Positions 8,321 to 17,891 of a stretch of DNA of 64,000 nt are shown one piece after another. A program made the translations under genes and the position numbers. Numbering within the stretch: the stretch's first letter is position 1; the number at the start of each line of letters is the position of its first letter. The DNA is from Devosia sp. (lineage in GTDB: Bacteria; Pseudomonadota; Alphaproteobacteria; Rhizobiales; Devosiaceae). The stretch is from assembly GCA_016713105.1 (NCBI GenBank), contig JADJPS010000018.1, positions 496,001 through 560,000 on the forward strand. The letters are read 5' to 3'. The notes beneath the pieces are model-generated. The model was not told where the DNA came from. It worked only from the letters and a program-made list of their open reading frames with translations, and searched no databases.

Positions 8321-10152
8321 TCAGTTCGGCGACATGGCTTCCAGTTCGCCGATCAGCCGCTCGATCATCGAGAGCCCCAGCGACCAGAATTGGGGATCGC
8401 GCGCATCCAGCCCGAACGGCTTCAGCAACTCGGAATGATGCTTGCTGCCCCCTGCCCTGAGCAGCTCCAGATAACGCTCTGCGAAGCCCTCGGACGACTT
8501 CTCATACTGTGCATAGAGGGAGTTCACAAGACAGTCGCCGAAGGCATAGGCGTACACGTAGAAGGGCGAATGGATGAAGTGCGGGATATAGGCCCAGAAG
8601 ATGTCGTAGCCCTCGTTGAGCCGGATCGCCGGCCCCAGGCTCTCGGCCGCCACGCCAGCCAGATTTCGTTGAGTTCGGCGGTCGTCAGCTCGCCCTGCCG
8701 CCGCCGCGTGTGAACCTCGCGCTCGAAGCTGTAGAAGGCAATCTGTCGCACCACCGTGTTGAGCATGTCTTCCACCTTGCTCGACAGCATGGCGAAGCGC
8801 TGCTTCGGGTCGGTGGTCTTGTCCAGCATCGAGCGGAAAGTCAGCATCTCGCCGAACACCGATGCCGTCTCGGCGAGCGTCAGCGGCGTCGGCGCCATCA
8901 GCGCCCCCTGCCCGCCGGCCAGCACCTGGTGCACGCCGTGGCCGAGTTCGTGCGCCAGCGTCATCACGTCCCGCGCCTTGCCCAGGTAATTGAGCATCAG
9001 GTACGGGTGCGCCGACGGCACCGTGGGGTGCGCGAAGGCGCCGGGCGATTTGCCCGGCTTGGTCGGCGCGTCGATCCAGCCCCTGTCGAAGAACGGCTGG
9101 GCGATCTCCACCAGCCTGGGCGAGAACCGGCCATAGGCCTCCAGCACCGTCTCCGTGGCGCTCTGCCAGTCGTAGATCCGCTCGTCGGCGGTCGGCAGCG
9201 GCGCGTTGCGGTCCCAGGCATTGAGCTGCGCCTTGCCGAACCACTTCGCCTTCATGGCGTAGTACTTGTGGCTCAGCCGCGGATAGGCCGCCCGCACCGC
9301 GCTCTGCAGCGCGTCCACCACCTCGCGCTCCACCGAGTTCTCGAGGTGCCGGCTGTCGGCGATATCCTGGAACCCGTGCCAGCGATCCGAGATTTCCTTG
9401 TCCTTGGCCAGCACATTGGTGATGTGCGTGAACAGCCGCTCGTTGCCGTGCAGGGTCCTCGAAATGCCGTTGAAGCCGGCTTCGCGCCTGCTCTCGTCCC
9501 GATCGGACAGCAGGTTCAGGATGCTCTCGAGGTTCATCTCCTCGCCCAGCGCCTCGAACTTGAGGCCCGCCATGGTCTCGTCGAACAGCCGGTTCCAGGC
9601 CTGCGCCCCGGTCACCGACTTCTCGTGGAACAGCTGCTCGGTCTTGTCGTCGAGCTGGTAGGGCTTGGCCTTCCTCAGTTCGGTGAACCACGGCCGATAG
9701 CGGGCGAGCGCCGCATCGCCGGCCATGGCCGCATCGAGCGCTGCCTCCTCGATCCGGTTGAGCTCGAGCGAAAAGAAGATCAGCCCGGTCGACAGGTCCG
9801 TCAGCGCCTGGCTCAAGTCGCCGAGGAACTTGACCCTCTCGGGCTCCTGCGTGTTCCGCACATATTGCAGGAACGCGTAGGATCCGAGCTTGCCGGTGAT
9901 GTCGCTCAACGCCTCGTAGCGGCTGATAGCCTCGATCAGCCTGCCCGCCTCGGCCAGCGCCGCGAGCTTGCCCTTGTAGTCCGCCTCGAAGGCCTTGGCT
10001 TCGTCCTGCGCCCGCTTCAGGTCCGCTTTCAGCTCGGCAGCGTCATTGCCGGCATAAAGATCCGTGAGCGTCCAGACCGGCAGCGTCCCCAGCTCGTTGT
10101 GCCCCTTCTGGGCGGCGGCTTCCGGCGCGCGTGGCAAATGGCGGTTGGTCAA
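8321..10152 (-). CDS. pepF: Oligoendopeptidase F (M3 family), frame broken once
   Basis: A zinc metallopeptidase that cleaves oligopeptides in the cytoplasm. The zinc motif is HELGHGVHQ (HEXXH), with the family segments SAHPYLMLNYLGKARDVMTL before it and ASVFGEMLTFRSML after it. The frame breaks near 8653, where one base appears to be missing (after NEIWLA); the other frame continues AAESLGPAIRLNEGYDIFW and carries the conserved HFIHSPFYVYAYAFGDCLV end. The corrected length is about 610 residues, normal for the family. Transcribed toward the oxidase/pnt genes, with 18 bases between it and the oxidase subunit gene. Confidence 0.92.
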
Positions 10153-10343
10153 GTTCTCACCTCGGTCTGCGATTGCGGCGCGACCTTAGCCACAGGGGAC
10201 AAGGATGTGAAGCAGCCGCCGTCCCGGCGACGGAAACGTCAGCCTTAATCGCCCCTTAACTCCCCCGCCGGATGCTGGGTCAAAACGGCACAGCGCGATT
10301 CGTTCGGGTAGCGAACGTGCAACGAACCTGCTCACGGGGGCCT

Positions 10344-11828
10344 ATGTTTCGCGTTCTGATAGTTGACGACGATGCAGTACAGTTGCGTCTGACATCGGAG
10401 GTTGCCGCGCGCGCCGGCTTCCAGCCGATAACCGCCACGTCCGGCCAGCAGGCACTCGATCTGCTCAGGGCAGACCTGCGCATCGGTGCGGTGGTGCTGG
10501 ATCTGGTCATGCCCGACCTCGACGGCATGGCGGTCCTCGAGCAGATGCGGCACGGCCGCATTGCCACGCCGGTGATCGTCCAGACCGCCGACCCCTCCCT
10601 CGAGACCGTCGTCACCGCGATGCGCCAGGGCGCGGTGGATTTCTTCGTCAAGCCGGTGGCGCCGGAGCGGATGATCGTCTCGCTGCGCAACGCCGTGAAG
10701 CTGGGGGAACTCGAGTCGCTGGTGCGCACCGACCGGGCCCGTCTCGCTCACACCATGGGTCTCGCCGACATCGTCGCCCGCTCGCCCGCCATGGACCGGG
10801 TCCTGTCCCTCTGCGCCAAGGCGGCCCGAACCACGCTTCCGGTGCTGATCGAGGGGGAGGCGGGAACCGGCAAGGACCTGCTCGCCCGCGTCATTCACGG
10901 CACCGGCGAGCGCGCCGGGCGCCCCTTCGTCACGGTGAACTGCGCCAATATTCCGCCTTCCCGGATCGACGCCGTGCTGTTCGGGAGCCGTCGCGGCGTC
11001 ATCGCGGGGGACAATGCCGATTCCGCTGGCAAGCTCGCCGAGGCCCATGGCGGCACGATCCTGCTCGACGAGATCGGCGAGCTTCCCCTCGACACCCAGT
11101 CCATGCTGCTCAAGGCCCTCGAGCGTGGCGAAACCGAGCCGCTGGGCGGCGACCGCCCGGTCCGCGTCAACGTGCGCCTGCTGGCCAGTACCAGCCGCCG
11201 TCTGCTCAATCTGGCGCGTTCCGGCGATTTCCGCGAGGATCTCTACTACCGGCTGAACGTCTTCCCCATCTACCTGCCCCCCCTGCGCGACCGGCCGGAG
11301 GACCTGCCTGCCCTCGCCACCGTGTTCGCGACGAGGCATGCGGCCGAGACCGGCAAGCGCATCGCCGGGCTGTCCGAGGCGGCGCTGGGACTGCTGAAAG
11401 CCTTCGCCTGGCCGGGCAATGTCGGCCAGCTGGAGAATTCGGTCTATCGCGCCGTCGCCCTGGCCGCGACCACCGTTCTCGAGCCCGTCGACTTTCCGCA
11501 CATCGTCGCGCAGGGATCCGGCCGCGCCGAGGCGCTGCGCCACGCGGCCACATTCGCATCCCCTTCAGCCCCCGTTCACATTGACGACGCAAGAGTGCAC
11601 AAACGCGAGGCAGTGAGGACCCTCCCGGCGACCGATCGCTTCGTCGCCGATACTGGCGAAGTGGCCGCTCTCGCCGATGTGGAACGCGAGTTGATCGTCT
11701 TCGCGCTTGTCCGCTACGGCTACCGCATGTCGCGTGTTGCCCGCGCCCTCGGCATCGGCCGGTCGACACTGTACCGCAAGCTGCGCGAGTACGGTCTGGA
11801 CGAGGGGGTAGCCAGCCACGCAGCCTGA
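10344..11828 (+). CDS. NtrC-type response regulator lacking the GAFTGA motif
   Basis: 494 residues in three domains. The receiver domain (1-120) has DDD at 8-10, phospho-acceptor Asp53 in VVLDLVMPD, and Lys103 in FFVKP. The AAA+ domain (about 140-380) has Walker A GEAGTGKD (171-178) and Walker B GGTILLDEIGEL (236-247). A Fis-type helix-turn-helix lies near the end (MSRVARALGIGRSTLYRKLR). At the loop where sigma-54 activators have GAFTGA this protein has GVIAGD (218-223), so it probably does not remodel sigma-54 holoenzyme. The start was chosen at ATG 10344, directly before the receiver domain; a GGGGG run lies upstream. No histidine kinase is nearby. Confidence 0.85.
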   Translation: MFRVLIVDDDAVQLRLTSEVAARAGFQPITATSGQQALDLLRADLRIGAVVLDLVMPDLDGMAVLEQMRHGRIATPVIVQTADPSLETVVTAMRQGAVDFFVKPVAPERMIVSLRNAVKLGELESLVRTDRARLAHTMGLADIVARSPAMDRVLSLCAKAARTTLPVLIEGEAGTGKDLLARVIHGTGERAGRPFVTVNCANIPPSRIDAVLFGSRRGVIAGDNADSAGKLAEAHGGTILLDEIGELPLDTQSMLLKALERGETEPLGGDRPVRVNVRLLASTSRRLLNLARSGDFREDLYYRLNVFPIYLPPLRDRPEDLPALATVFATRHAAETGKRIAGLSEAALGLLKAFAWPGNVGQLENSVYRAVALAATTVLEPVDFPHIVAQGSGRAEALRHAATFASPSAPVHIDDARVHKREAVRTLPATDRFVADTGEVAALADVERELIVFALVRYGYRMSRVARALGIGRSTLYRKLREYGLDEGVASHAA

Positions 11829-11998
11829 GGGTCGGGATGCCACGTTGCAGCAAGTCCACAGTCTTGCCTCACAAATTCGCGAGGAATTGTCATGGTTAAG
11901 CTTTTGAGGCTAAGCAAAAATGGTAATCTGCGTCAGGCGTCGGATCCCCGCTTCTCCGACGTCGCGATTGTGAGGCCTCGTTGGGCACGGAGTATCTG

Positions 11999-13672
11999 AT
12001 GGCTAAGCTCAAGGCCTTGTTGTTGGCCGGAACGATCGCGCTGGCGTCCCCGTTTGCGGCCGCGGCCCAGGAAGTGGTGACGGTTGCCGGCATCGAGGCG
12101 ACCCGGGTGGTCATCGCCCCGCCCAAGACCGAACTCGCCCGGATCATCAAGGCGGGCCTCTCGACGGCCTATGGTTCGGCCGAGAAGGGCACGCGCGCCT
12201 ACACCCAGACCCAGAAGCTCTATTTCTTCTACGGCGCCCGGCATTTCGAGCCGCTCTGGCTGCAGAAGACCCCCGATGGCAGGATCGCGTTCTCGGCCAG
12301 TGCCGAGCGCATCATCGATGTGTTCAAGGCCGCCGAACAGGAAGGTTTCCGACCGTCGGACTACCTCACTGCCGATCTGGACGTGGCCGCCGCCGGGACC
12401 GACCCCGCGAGGCTTGCCGCGCTCGAGACCGCGTTCTCGGCCGCCGCCATCCGCTACGCTCAGGATGCCTATGGCGGACGCGTGGCCCCCACCGCGGTCA
12501 ACAAGACCTGGACCATCACCCCCAAGCGGATCAACGAAGCCGAGATGCTGGTCAAGCTCGCCGAGAGCAGCCGGCCCGACCAGATCCTGCTCGACTTGTC
12601 GCCCAAGCAGCCCGAGTTCATTCGCTTGCGGGCGGCCCTCGCCAGGTTCTACGGCGCCGATGTCGTCGATGCCGCCGTCACCATCCCGGACGGGCCGCTG
12701 CTCAAGCCGGGCATGAAGGACGAGCGGGTCACGCTGCTGCGGCAGCGCCTCGAGGTGTCGGAACCCGATATCCCGGAGACCGCCGGCGCCGCCGCGACTG
12801 TGGACATCAGCTACGACGAGGCGCTGGTCGCCGCGGTCAGGACGTTTCAGGAGGGCCTGGGACTGAACGCCGACGGGGTCATCGGCCCGGCCACCGTCGC
12901 CGCCCTCAATGGCGGATCGGCGACGACCAAGGACGACATCATCGCCAACATGGAGCGCTGGCGCTGGGAGCCCGATGATTTCGGTCGCTTCGAGGTCGAG
13001 GTGAACATCCCGGAGTTCCGCCTCTGGATCAAGCAGGACGACAAGGTGGTGCACACCACCCGCGTCGTCGTCGGCCGGCCGCAGAACCAGACCCCGGTGT
13101 TCAACGACGAGATCGAGCACATCGTCGTCAACCCCTACTGGAACGTGCCGCCCTCGATCGCCGTCAACGAGATCAAGCCGCACCTGATTGCCAACCCCGG
13201 CTATCTGGCCAGCCAGAACATGGAGATGCTCGCCGGCGGCAAGGTGATCAGCGCCTCGGCCATCGACTGGACCCAGGCCAATATCAACAACTTCCATATC
13301 CGTCAGCGGCCGGGCACCGGCAACGCGCTGGGTCGGATCAAGTTCCTGTTCCCCAACCAGCACGACGTGTACCTGCACGACACCCCGTCCAAGTCGTTGT
13401 TCGCGCGCTCCTTCCGCGCCTACAGCCATGGCTGCGTCCGGGTCGAGAACCCGATGGCATTCGCCGAGGCGCTGGTCCAGCTCGAGCCCAAGATCACGCT
13501 CGCCTCGATCGAGAGCATGATCGGGGACAAGGAGCGCTGGCTCAATCTCTCGAGCAAGATCCCGGTCCACATCTCCTACTTCACGCTGCGCGTCGATGAG
13601 GATGGCACGATCCGGTCCTACGGCGATGTGTACGGCGCGAACAAGCGGTTGATTGAACTGCTGAACGAGTAG
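11999..13672 (+). CDS. Murein L,D-transpeptidase (YcbB-like)
   Basis: A 557-residue exported enzyme that forms 3-3 cross-links in peptidoglycan or attaches proteins to it. The signal peptide is residues 1-28 (LLLAGTIALASPFAAAAQE). A scaffold region is followed by a peptidoglycan-binding repeat (AVRTFQEGLGLNADGVIGPA, near residue 285) and a YkuD catalytic domain. The catalytic motif is YSHGCVRV with Cys479, and His is present upstream in YLHDTPSK. ATG 11999 was chosen over an upstream TTG because ACGGAG lies 7 bases before it and the signal peptide then begins properly. It is followed by a DUF882 gene, another cell-wall protein. Confidence 0.9.
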   Translation: MAKLKALLLAGTIALASPFAAAAQEVVTVAGIEATRVVIAPPKTELARIIKAGLSTAYGSAEKGTRAYTQTQKLYFFYGARHFEPLWLQKTPDGRIAFSASAERIIDVFKAAEQEGFRPSDYLTADLDVAAAGTDPARLAALETAFSAAAIRYAQDAYGGRVAPTAVNKTWTITPKRINEAEMLVKLAESSRPDQILLDLSPKQPEFIRLRAALARFYGADVVDAAVTIPDGPLLKPGMKDERVTLLRQRLEVSEPDIPETAGAAATVDISYDEALVAAVRTFQEGLGLNADGVIGPATVAALNGGSATTKDDIIANMERWRWEPDDFGRFEVEVNIPEFRLWIKQDDKVVHTTRVVVGRPQNQTPVFNDEIEHIVVNPYWNVPPSIAVNEIKPHLIANPGYLASQNMEMLAGGKVISASAIDWTQANINNFHIRQRPGTGNALGRIKFLFPNQHDVYLHDTPSKSLFARSFRAYSHGCVRVENPMAFAEALVQLEPKITLASIESMIGDKERWLNLSSKIPVHISYFTLRVDEDGTIRSYGDVYGANKRLIELLNE

Positions 13673-13774
13673 CGCAATCGCGCCATTGGCACTAGAATTC
13701 CGGATGGCTGTCCTAAGGGGCAGGCGTATTTGTGCGGTGGCGTTTTGTCCTGCGTTTACTAATGCGTAGGAATT

Positions 13775-13796
13775 CGGCCTTGGTTCGGCCGGATTT
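13775..13796 (+). terminator. Weak candidate terminator after the L,D-transpeptidase
   Basis: A short stem CGGCC/GGCCG (13775-13779 with 13787-13791) with a 7-base loop and GATTTT following. It lies about 100 bases after the stop. The stem is only 5 pairs, so this is a tentative call. Confidence 0.3.
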
Positions 13797-13891
13797 TCTG
13801 CCTACCAGAGCCTCGGGGCTGCCGGCCCGAGGGTTGGCTACCAGGTGTTAGCGTTAACGATCTCTCATCGGTACTGCGCTAGACTCCTGTC

Positions 13892-15565
13892 GTGTTCTGG
13901 TTGCAATGGGCTGTTCGGGGCGTGTCGGGGAAAGTTTTCGGTCTGATCGAGAAACTGTCACGGCTGCTGCTGGCTGCAGTGCTGGCTGCGACTGTCGTCA
14001 CGCCCTCGGCTGTTTCCCCCGCAATCGCCGCCGAAGCCAGCCGCACGCTGTACCTGCATCACACCCACACCGGTGAAACCGGCCGCTTCACCTACAAGCG
14101 CAATGGCCAGTACGACCAGGCTGTGCTCCGGCAGCTGAACGTGTTTCTGGCGGACTGGCGCACCAAAGAGCCGACCAAGATGGATCCGGCCCTGTTTGAC
14201 CTGCTCTGGATGGTCTACCAGGACGTTGGTGCGACCCAGCCCTACAACATCGTTTCGTCCTATCGCTCGCCCAAGACCAACGCCATGCTGCGCGCCAAGT
14301 CATCGGGCGTCGCCGAGAACTCCCAGCACATGCGCGGCCAGGCGATGGATGTCTTCATCCCCGGCATCAACCTGTCGGTGCTGCGTGCCACGGCGATGAA
14401 ATACCAGGTCGGCGGCGTCGGCTACTACCCGACCTCGGGCAGTCCGTTCGTCCACATGGACACCGGCAGCGTGCGCGCCTGGCCGCGCATGACGCGGGCC
14501 CAGCTCAAGAAGGTCTTCCCGGATGGCAGGACGCTGCACCTGCCCACCGACGGCAAGCCGCTGTCACAGGATGGCCGGGCCTATGCCCAGGCTCAATGGA
14601 CCAAGTGCCACGCCGTGCCCTGCAACGGCAAGGTAACCTTCGACACCAAGCCGGGCATCATGCTGGCCGACAATACCGGCGACGTCGCGCCGATCCCGGC
14701 GGTGCGGCCGCGCAACCTGACCGGTGGCGGCGAGGTTCTGATGGCGTCGCTCGATGAACCGGCCCAGCGCCTGGTGTCGACCTTTGAGGTGACCGCTCCG
14801 CTCCCGCTCTATCGCCCGCACGACCAGTCCAGCCAGGTCGCGGCTATCGAGCCGGGCACCGCTTCCGATGCCGACTATTCCGCATGGGATGCCGCGGGAG
14901 CACCGATACCGGCAACCAAGTCCGCCCGTCTCAAGCTTGCCACGCGCTCGCCGATCGGCGCCGACGGCAAGGTGACCGCGGTCGCCGCATTGACCGCCAT
15001 CGAGGACGAGGCGCCCAAGCCGCGGATCCTGATGACGCCGCAGCTTGATGCGCTGGTTTCCGGCTATCTCCCCACCAGCCCCGATCCCGGTGCGGAACTG
15101 GCGTTGAAGATGATCATCGAGCGCGAGACCGGCGCGGGGCCGGCCCAGCCCTACGATCGCCCCGACACCATCGAGACGGCCTCGCTGGGAAGCACCGGGG
15201 CCACCGGTCGGGGCGGGCTCTTCGACACCACCTTCGATGCGCTCGACAACAATGCGGTGCCCCGTCCGATGGCCGAAGCGCTCGCCGAACTTGCCCTGCG
15301 CCGGCAGCCCGACCCGAGCATTGCGCTGCGTGCCGAGATCGAGTTCGTCGCCCCCGAGATCGACCACGTCAACGAGACGCTGGTGCAGCCCGTGTTCATG
15401 ACCACCTCGTTCTGGGCCGAGCTGACCGAGGCCGAAGGCTACCTCGAGAAGGCCACCGAGCTTGGCCCGCTCACCGGCCGCGTCGACTTCATTCCCGGCA
15501 CCGCGGCGATCCCCGCCTACGATCGCTTCGTGACCGGGGCACCCCAGCTGGTGGCGGGGATCTGA
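13892..15565 (+). CDS. DUF882 (peptidase M15-like) exported protein with long C-terminal extension
   Basis: 557 residues with a GTG start and a signal sequence (about 20-47, LLLAAVLAATVVTPSAVSPA). The DUF882 domain (about 50-215) is related to zinc D,D-carboxypeptidases of the M15 family: SSYRSPKTNAML, SQHMRGQAMDVFIPG (His and Asp ligands) and SPFVHMDTGSVRAW (His ligand) are all present, so it may be active on peptidoglycan. The remaining 300 or so residues are Ala/Pro/Thr rich, match no domain I know and contain no clear repeats. The preceding gene is an L,D-transpeptidase, supporting an envelope role. Confidence 0.85.
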   Translation: MFWLQWAVRGVSGKVFGLIEKLSRLLLAAVLAATVVTPSAVSPAIAAEASRTLYLHHTHTGETGRFTYKRNGQYDQAVLRQLNVFLADWRTKEPTKMDPALFDLLWMVYQDVGATQPYNIVSSYRSPKTNAMLRAKSSGVAENSQHMRGQAMDVFIPGINLSVLRATAMKYQVGGVGYYPTSGSPFVHMDTGSVRAWPRMTRAQLKKVFPDGRTLHLPTDGKPLSQDGRAYAQAQWTKCHAVPCNGKVTFDTKPGIMLADNTGDVAPIPAVRPRNLTGGGEVLMASLDEPAQRLVSTFEVTAPLPLYRPHDQSSQVAAIEPGTASDADYSAWDAAGAPIPATKSARLKLATRSPIGADGKVTAVAALTAIEDEAPKPRILMTPQLDALVSGYLPTSPDPGAELALKMIIERETGAGPAQPYDRPDTIETASLGSTGATGRGGLFDTTFDALDNNAVPRPMAEALAELALRRQPDPSIALRAEIEFVAPEIDHVNETLVQPVFMTTSFWAELTEAEGYLEKATELGPLTGRVDFIPGTAAIPAYDRFVTGAPQLVAGI

Positions 15566-15701
15566 CCGCGGCATCCGCCGGCACGCCGCCCCGCGTTCAA
15601 CTGTTGACCTGTGCCGAAGGGCCGGCGTTGCAAAGCCTCCGGCGAGGCTCTAAGTCTCGCTGCAGTATTCTCTGGCCCGACGGGCAAAGGAACGGTGCTT
15701 C

Positions 15702-17624
15702 GTGACCACGCCGGACACGCCTCTCCTCGACCAGCTCGAGTCTGTAGATGGGCTCAGGACCCTCTCGCGCGAGCAACTGCGCCAGCTCGCCGACGAATTG
15801 CGATCGGAAGTGATCGACGCCGTGTCGGTGACCGGCGGACATCTGGGCGCCGGTCTCGGCGTCGTCGAATTGACCGTGGCGTTGCATACGGTCTTCGATA
15901 CCCCCCATGATCGGCTGATCTGGGACGTCGGCCACCAGGCCTACCCGCACAAGGTGCTGACCGGCCGCCGCGATCGCATCCGCACGCTGCGCCAGAAGGA
16001 CGGGCTCTCGGGCTTCACCCGCCGCGTGGAAAGCGTCTTCGATCCCTTCGGGGCCGGTCACTCGTCCACCTCCATCTCGGCCGGCCTCGGCATGGCGGTG
16101 GCCTCCGACCTCAAGGGGGAGGAGCGCAACGTCATTGCCGTCATCGGCGATGGTGCCATGTCCGCCGGCATGGCCTATGAGGCGATGAACAACGCCGGCG
16201 CCATGGATGCGCGGCTGATCGTCATCCTCAACGACAACGACATGTCCATCGCGCCGCCCACCGGCGCCATGCGCTCCTACCTCGCCAAGCTGGTCTCCGG
16301 CCCGGCCTATCGCGGTTTCCGCGACACCGCCAAGTCGATCACCGGCAAACTGCCGCGCCTCATCCACGAGACCGCCCGCAAGACCGAGGAGTTCGCGCGT
16401 TCGTTCTTCACCGGCGGCACGCTGTTCGAGGAACTGGGCTTCTTCTATGTCGGCCCGATCGACGGCCACAACCTCGGCGACCTGCTCGACGTGCTGCACA
16501 ACGTCAAGGACATGCAGTCCGGTCCGGTCCTGATCCACGTCGTCACCAAGAAGGGCAAGGGCTACGAGCCGGCCGAGAGCTCCGCCGACAAGTACCACGG
16601 CGTCAACAAGTTCAACGTCATCACCGGCGCGCAGGCGAAACCGCCCTCGAATGCCCCATCCTACACCGCCGTCTTCGCCCAGAGCCTGATCGAGGAGGCG
16701 CGCCGCGACGAACGCATCGTCGCCGTCACCGCCGCCATGCCCAATGGCACCGGCCTCGACAAGTTCGCCGAGCTGTTCCCGTCCCGCCTCTTCGATGTCG
16801 GCATCGCCGAGCAGCACGCGGTCACCTTCGCGGCCGGCATGGCCACCCAGGGTCTGAAGCCCTTCGTCGCCATCTACTCCACCTTCCTGCAGCGCGCCTA
16901 TGACCAGGTCGTGCACGACGTGGCGGTGCAGGGCCTTCCGGTGCGCTTCGCCATCGATCGGGCCGGCTATGTCGGGGCCGACGGCCCCACCCATGCCGGC
17001 AACTACGACGCGGCCTATCTCGGCGCCATTCCCGGCATGGTGCTCATGGCGGCCGGCGACGAGGCCGAGCTCCGGCATATGGTGGCGACCGCCGCCGCCT
17101 ATGACGAGGGCCCGATCGCCTTCCGCTACCCGCGCGGCGACGGCCTCGGCGTCGAGCTGCCCGAACGCGGCACCCCGCTCGAGATCGGCCGCGGCCGCGT
17201 GCTGCGCGAAGGCAAGACCGTCGCGCTGCTGAGCTTCGGCACCCGCCTCGGCGAAGTGCTGGCCGCCGCGGAAAAGCTCTCCGCCTACGGCCTCACCCCC
17301 ACCATCGCCGATGCCCGCTTCATGAAGCCGCTCGACGCGGCGCTGATCGCGCGGCTCGCCCGCGAGCACGAGCTGCTCGTGACCGTCGAGGAGAACGGCA
17401 TCGGCGGTTTTGGCAGCCATGTCGCGACCTTCCTCGCCACCAGCGGCCTGCTCGACGGCAAGCTCAAGTTCCGTCCGCTGATGATCCCCGACGTGTTCAC
17501 CGAGCAGGCCGGCGTCAACGACATGTACGCCGCCGCCGGCCTCGACCGCGCCGGCATCGTGGCGACCGTGCTGTCGACGCTCGGCATCGCCGCCGCGCCG
17601 GCAGCAAAGGCCACCAAGGCTTAG
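15702..17624 (+). CDS. dxs: 1-deoxy-D-xylulose-5-phosphate synthase
   Basis: Dxs condenses pyruvate and glyceraldehyde 3-phosphate, using thiamine diphosphate, as the first step of the MEP isoprenoid pathway. 640 residues, full length, with a GTG start. The N-terminal domain has GGHLGAGLGVVELTVALH and WDVGHQAYPHKVLTGR; the thiamine-diphosphate motif is VIGDGAMSAGMAYEAMNNAG...NDNDMSI. The second domain has GIAEQHAVTFAAGMA (catalytic Glu) and DRAGYVGADGPTHAG. The third is the transketolase C-terminal domain (TVEENGIGGFGSHV). The start is 136 bases after the DUF882 stop. Confidence 0.97.
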   Translation: MTTPDTPLLDQLESVDGLRTLSREQLRQLADELRSEVIDAVSVTGGHLGAGLGVVELTVALHTVFDTPHDRLIWDVGHQAYPHKVLTGRRDRIRTLRQKDGLSGFTRRVESVFDPFGAGHSSTSISAGLGMAVASDLKGEERNVIAVIGDGAMSAGMAYEAMNNAGAMDARLIVILNDNDMSIAPPTGAMRSYLAKLVSGPAYRGFRDTAKSITGKLPRLIHETARKTEEFARSFFTGGTLFEELGFFYVGPIDGHNLGDLLDVLHNVKDMQSGPVLIHVVTKKGKGYEPAESSADKYHGVNKFNVITGAQAKPPSNAPSYTAVFAQSLIEEARRDERIVAVTAAMPNGTGLDKFAELFPSRLFDVGIAEQHAVTFAAGMATQGLKPFVAIYSTFLQRAYDQVVHDVAVQGLPVRFAIDRAGYVGADGPTHAGNYDAAYLGAIPGMVLMAAGDEAELRHMVATAAAYDEGPIAFRYPRGDGLGVELPERGTPLEIGRGRVLREGKTVALLSFGTRLGEVLAAAEKLSAYGLTPTIADARFMKPLDAALIARLAREHELLVTVEENGIGGFGSHVATFLATSGLLDGKLKFRPLMIPDVFTEQAGVNDMYAAAGLDRAGIVATVLSTLGIAAAPAAKATKA

Positions 17625-17741
17625 CCCCGCCCCCACCGCCTCCGAAGCCCTTTCGGGAGGATGGCGGATCGCGCCGCACCCGATCCTCCCTCGTTCACGG
17701 GGAAGGGCCATCGCATTTGAGCGTTGAAGTGGTCGGGATCG

Positions 17742-17790
17742 CCTTCTCCCCTTGCGGGAGAAGGTGCCCGAAGGGCGGATGAGGGGTCTC
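17742..17790. repeat. REP-like intergenic palindrome
   Basis: A near-perfect hairpin CCTTCTCCC-CTTGC-GGGAGAAGG (17742-17764) followed by TGCCCGAAGGGCGGATGAGG. This is the style of short extragenic palindrome common in alphaproteobacteria. Related elements occur at 26297-26411 and 48330-48435. Confidence 0.7.
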
Positions 17791-17891
17791 TTGCCGGGGG
17801 CGAAGCCGCTGGAGTGGGCGCCCCGCACCCTCGATGCAGCCCGGTGTGGATGTCTCCACCCCGCCCGCAGAATCAGGCTACCACGCTCGCC

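Noticed and set aside
15597..17828. A 743-residue minus-strand frame opposite dxs.
   Set aside because: Shadow of dxs with biased composition and no motif.
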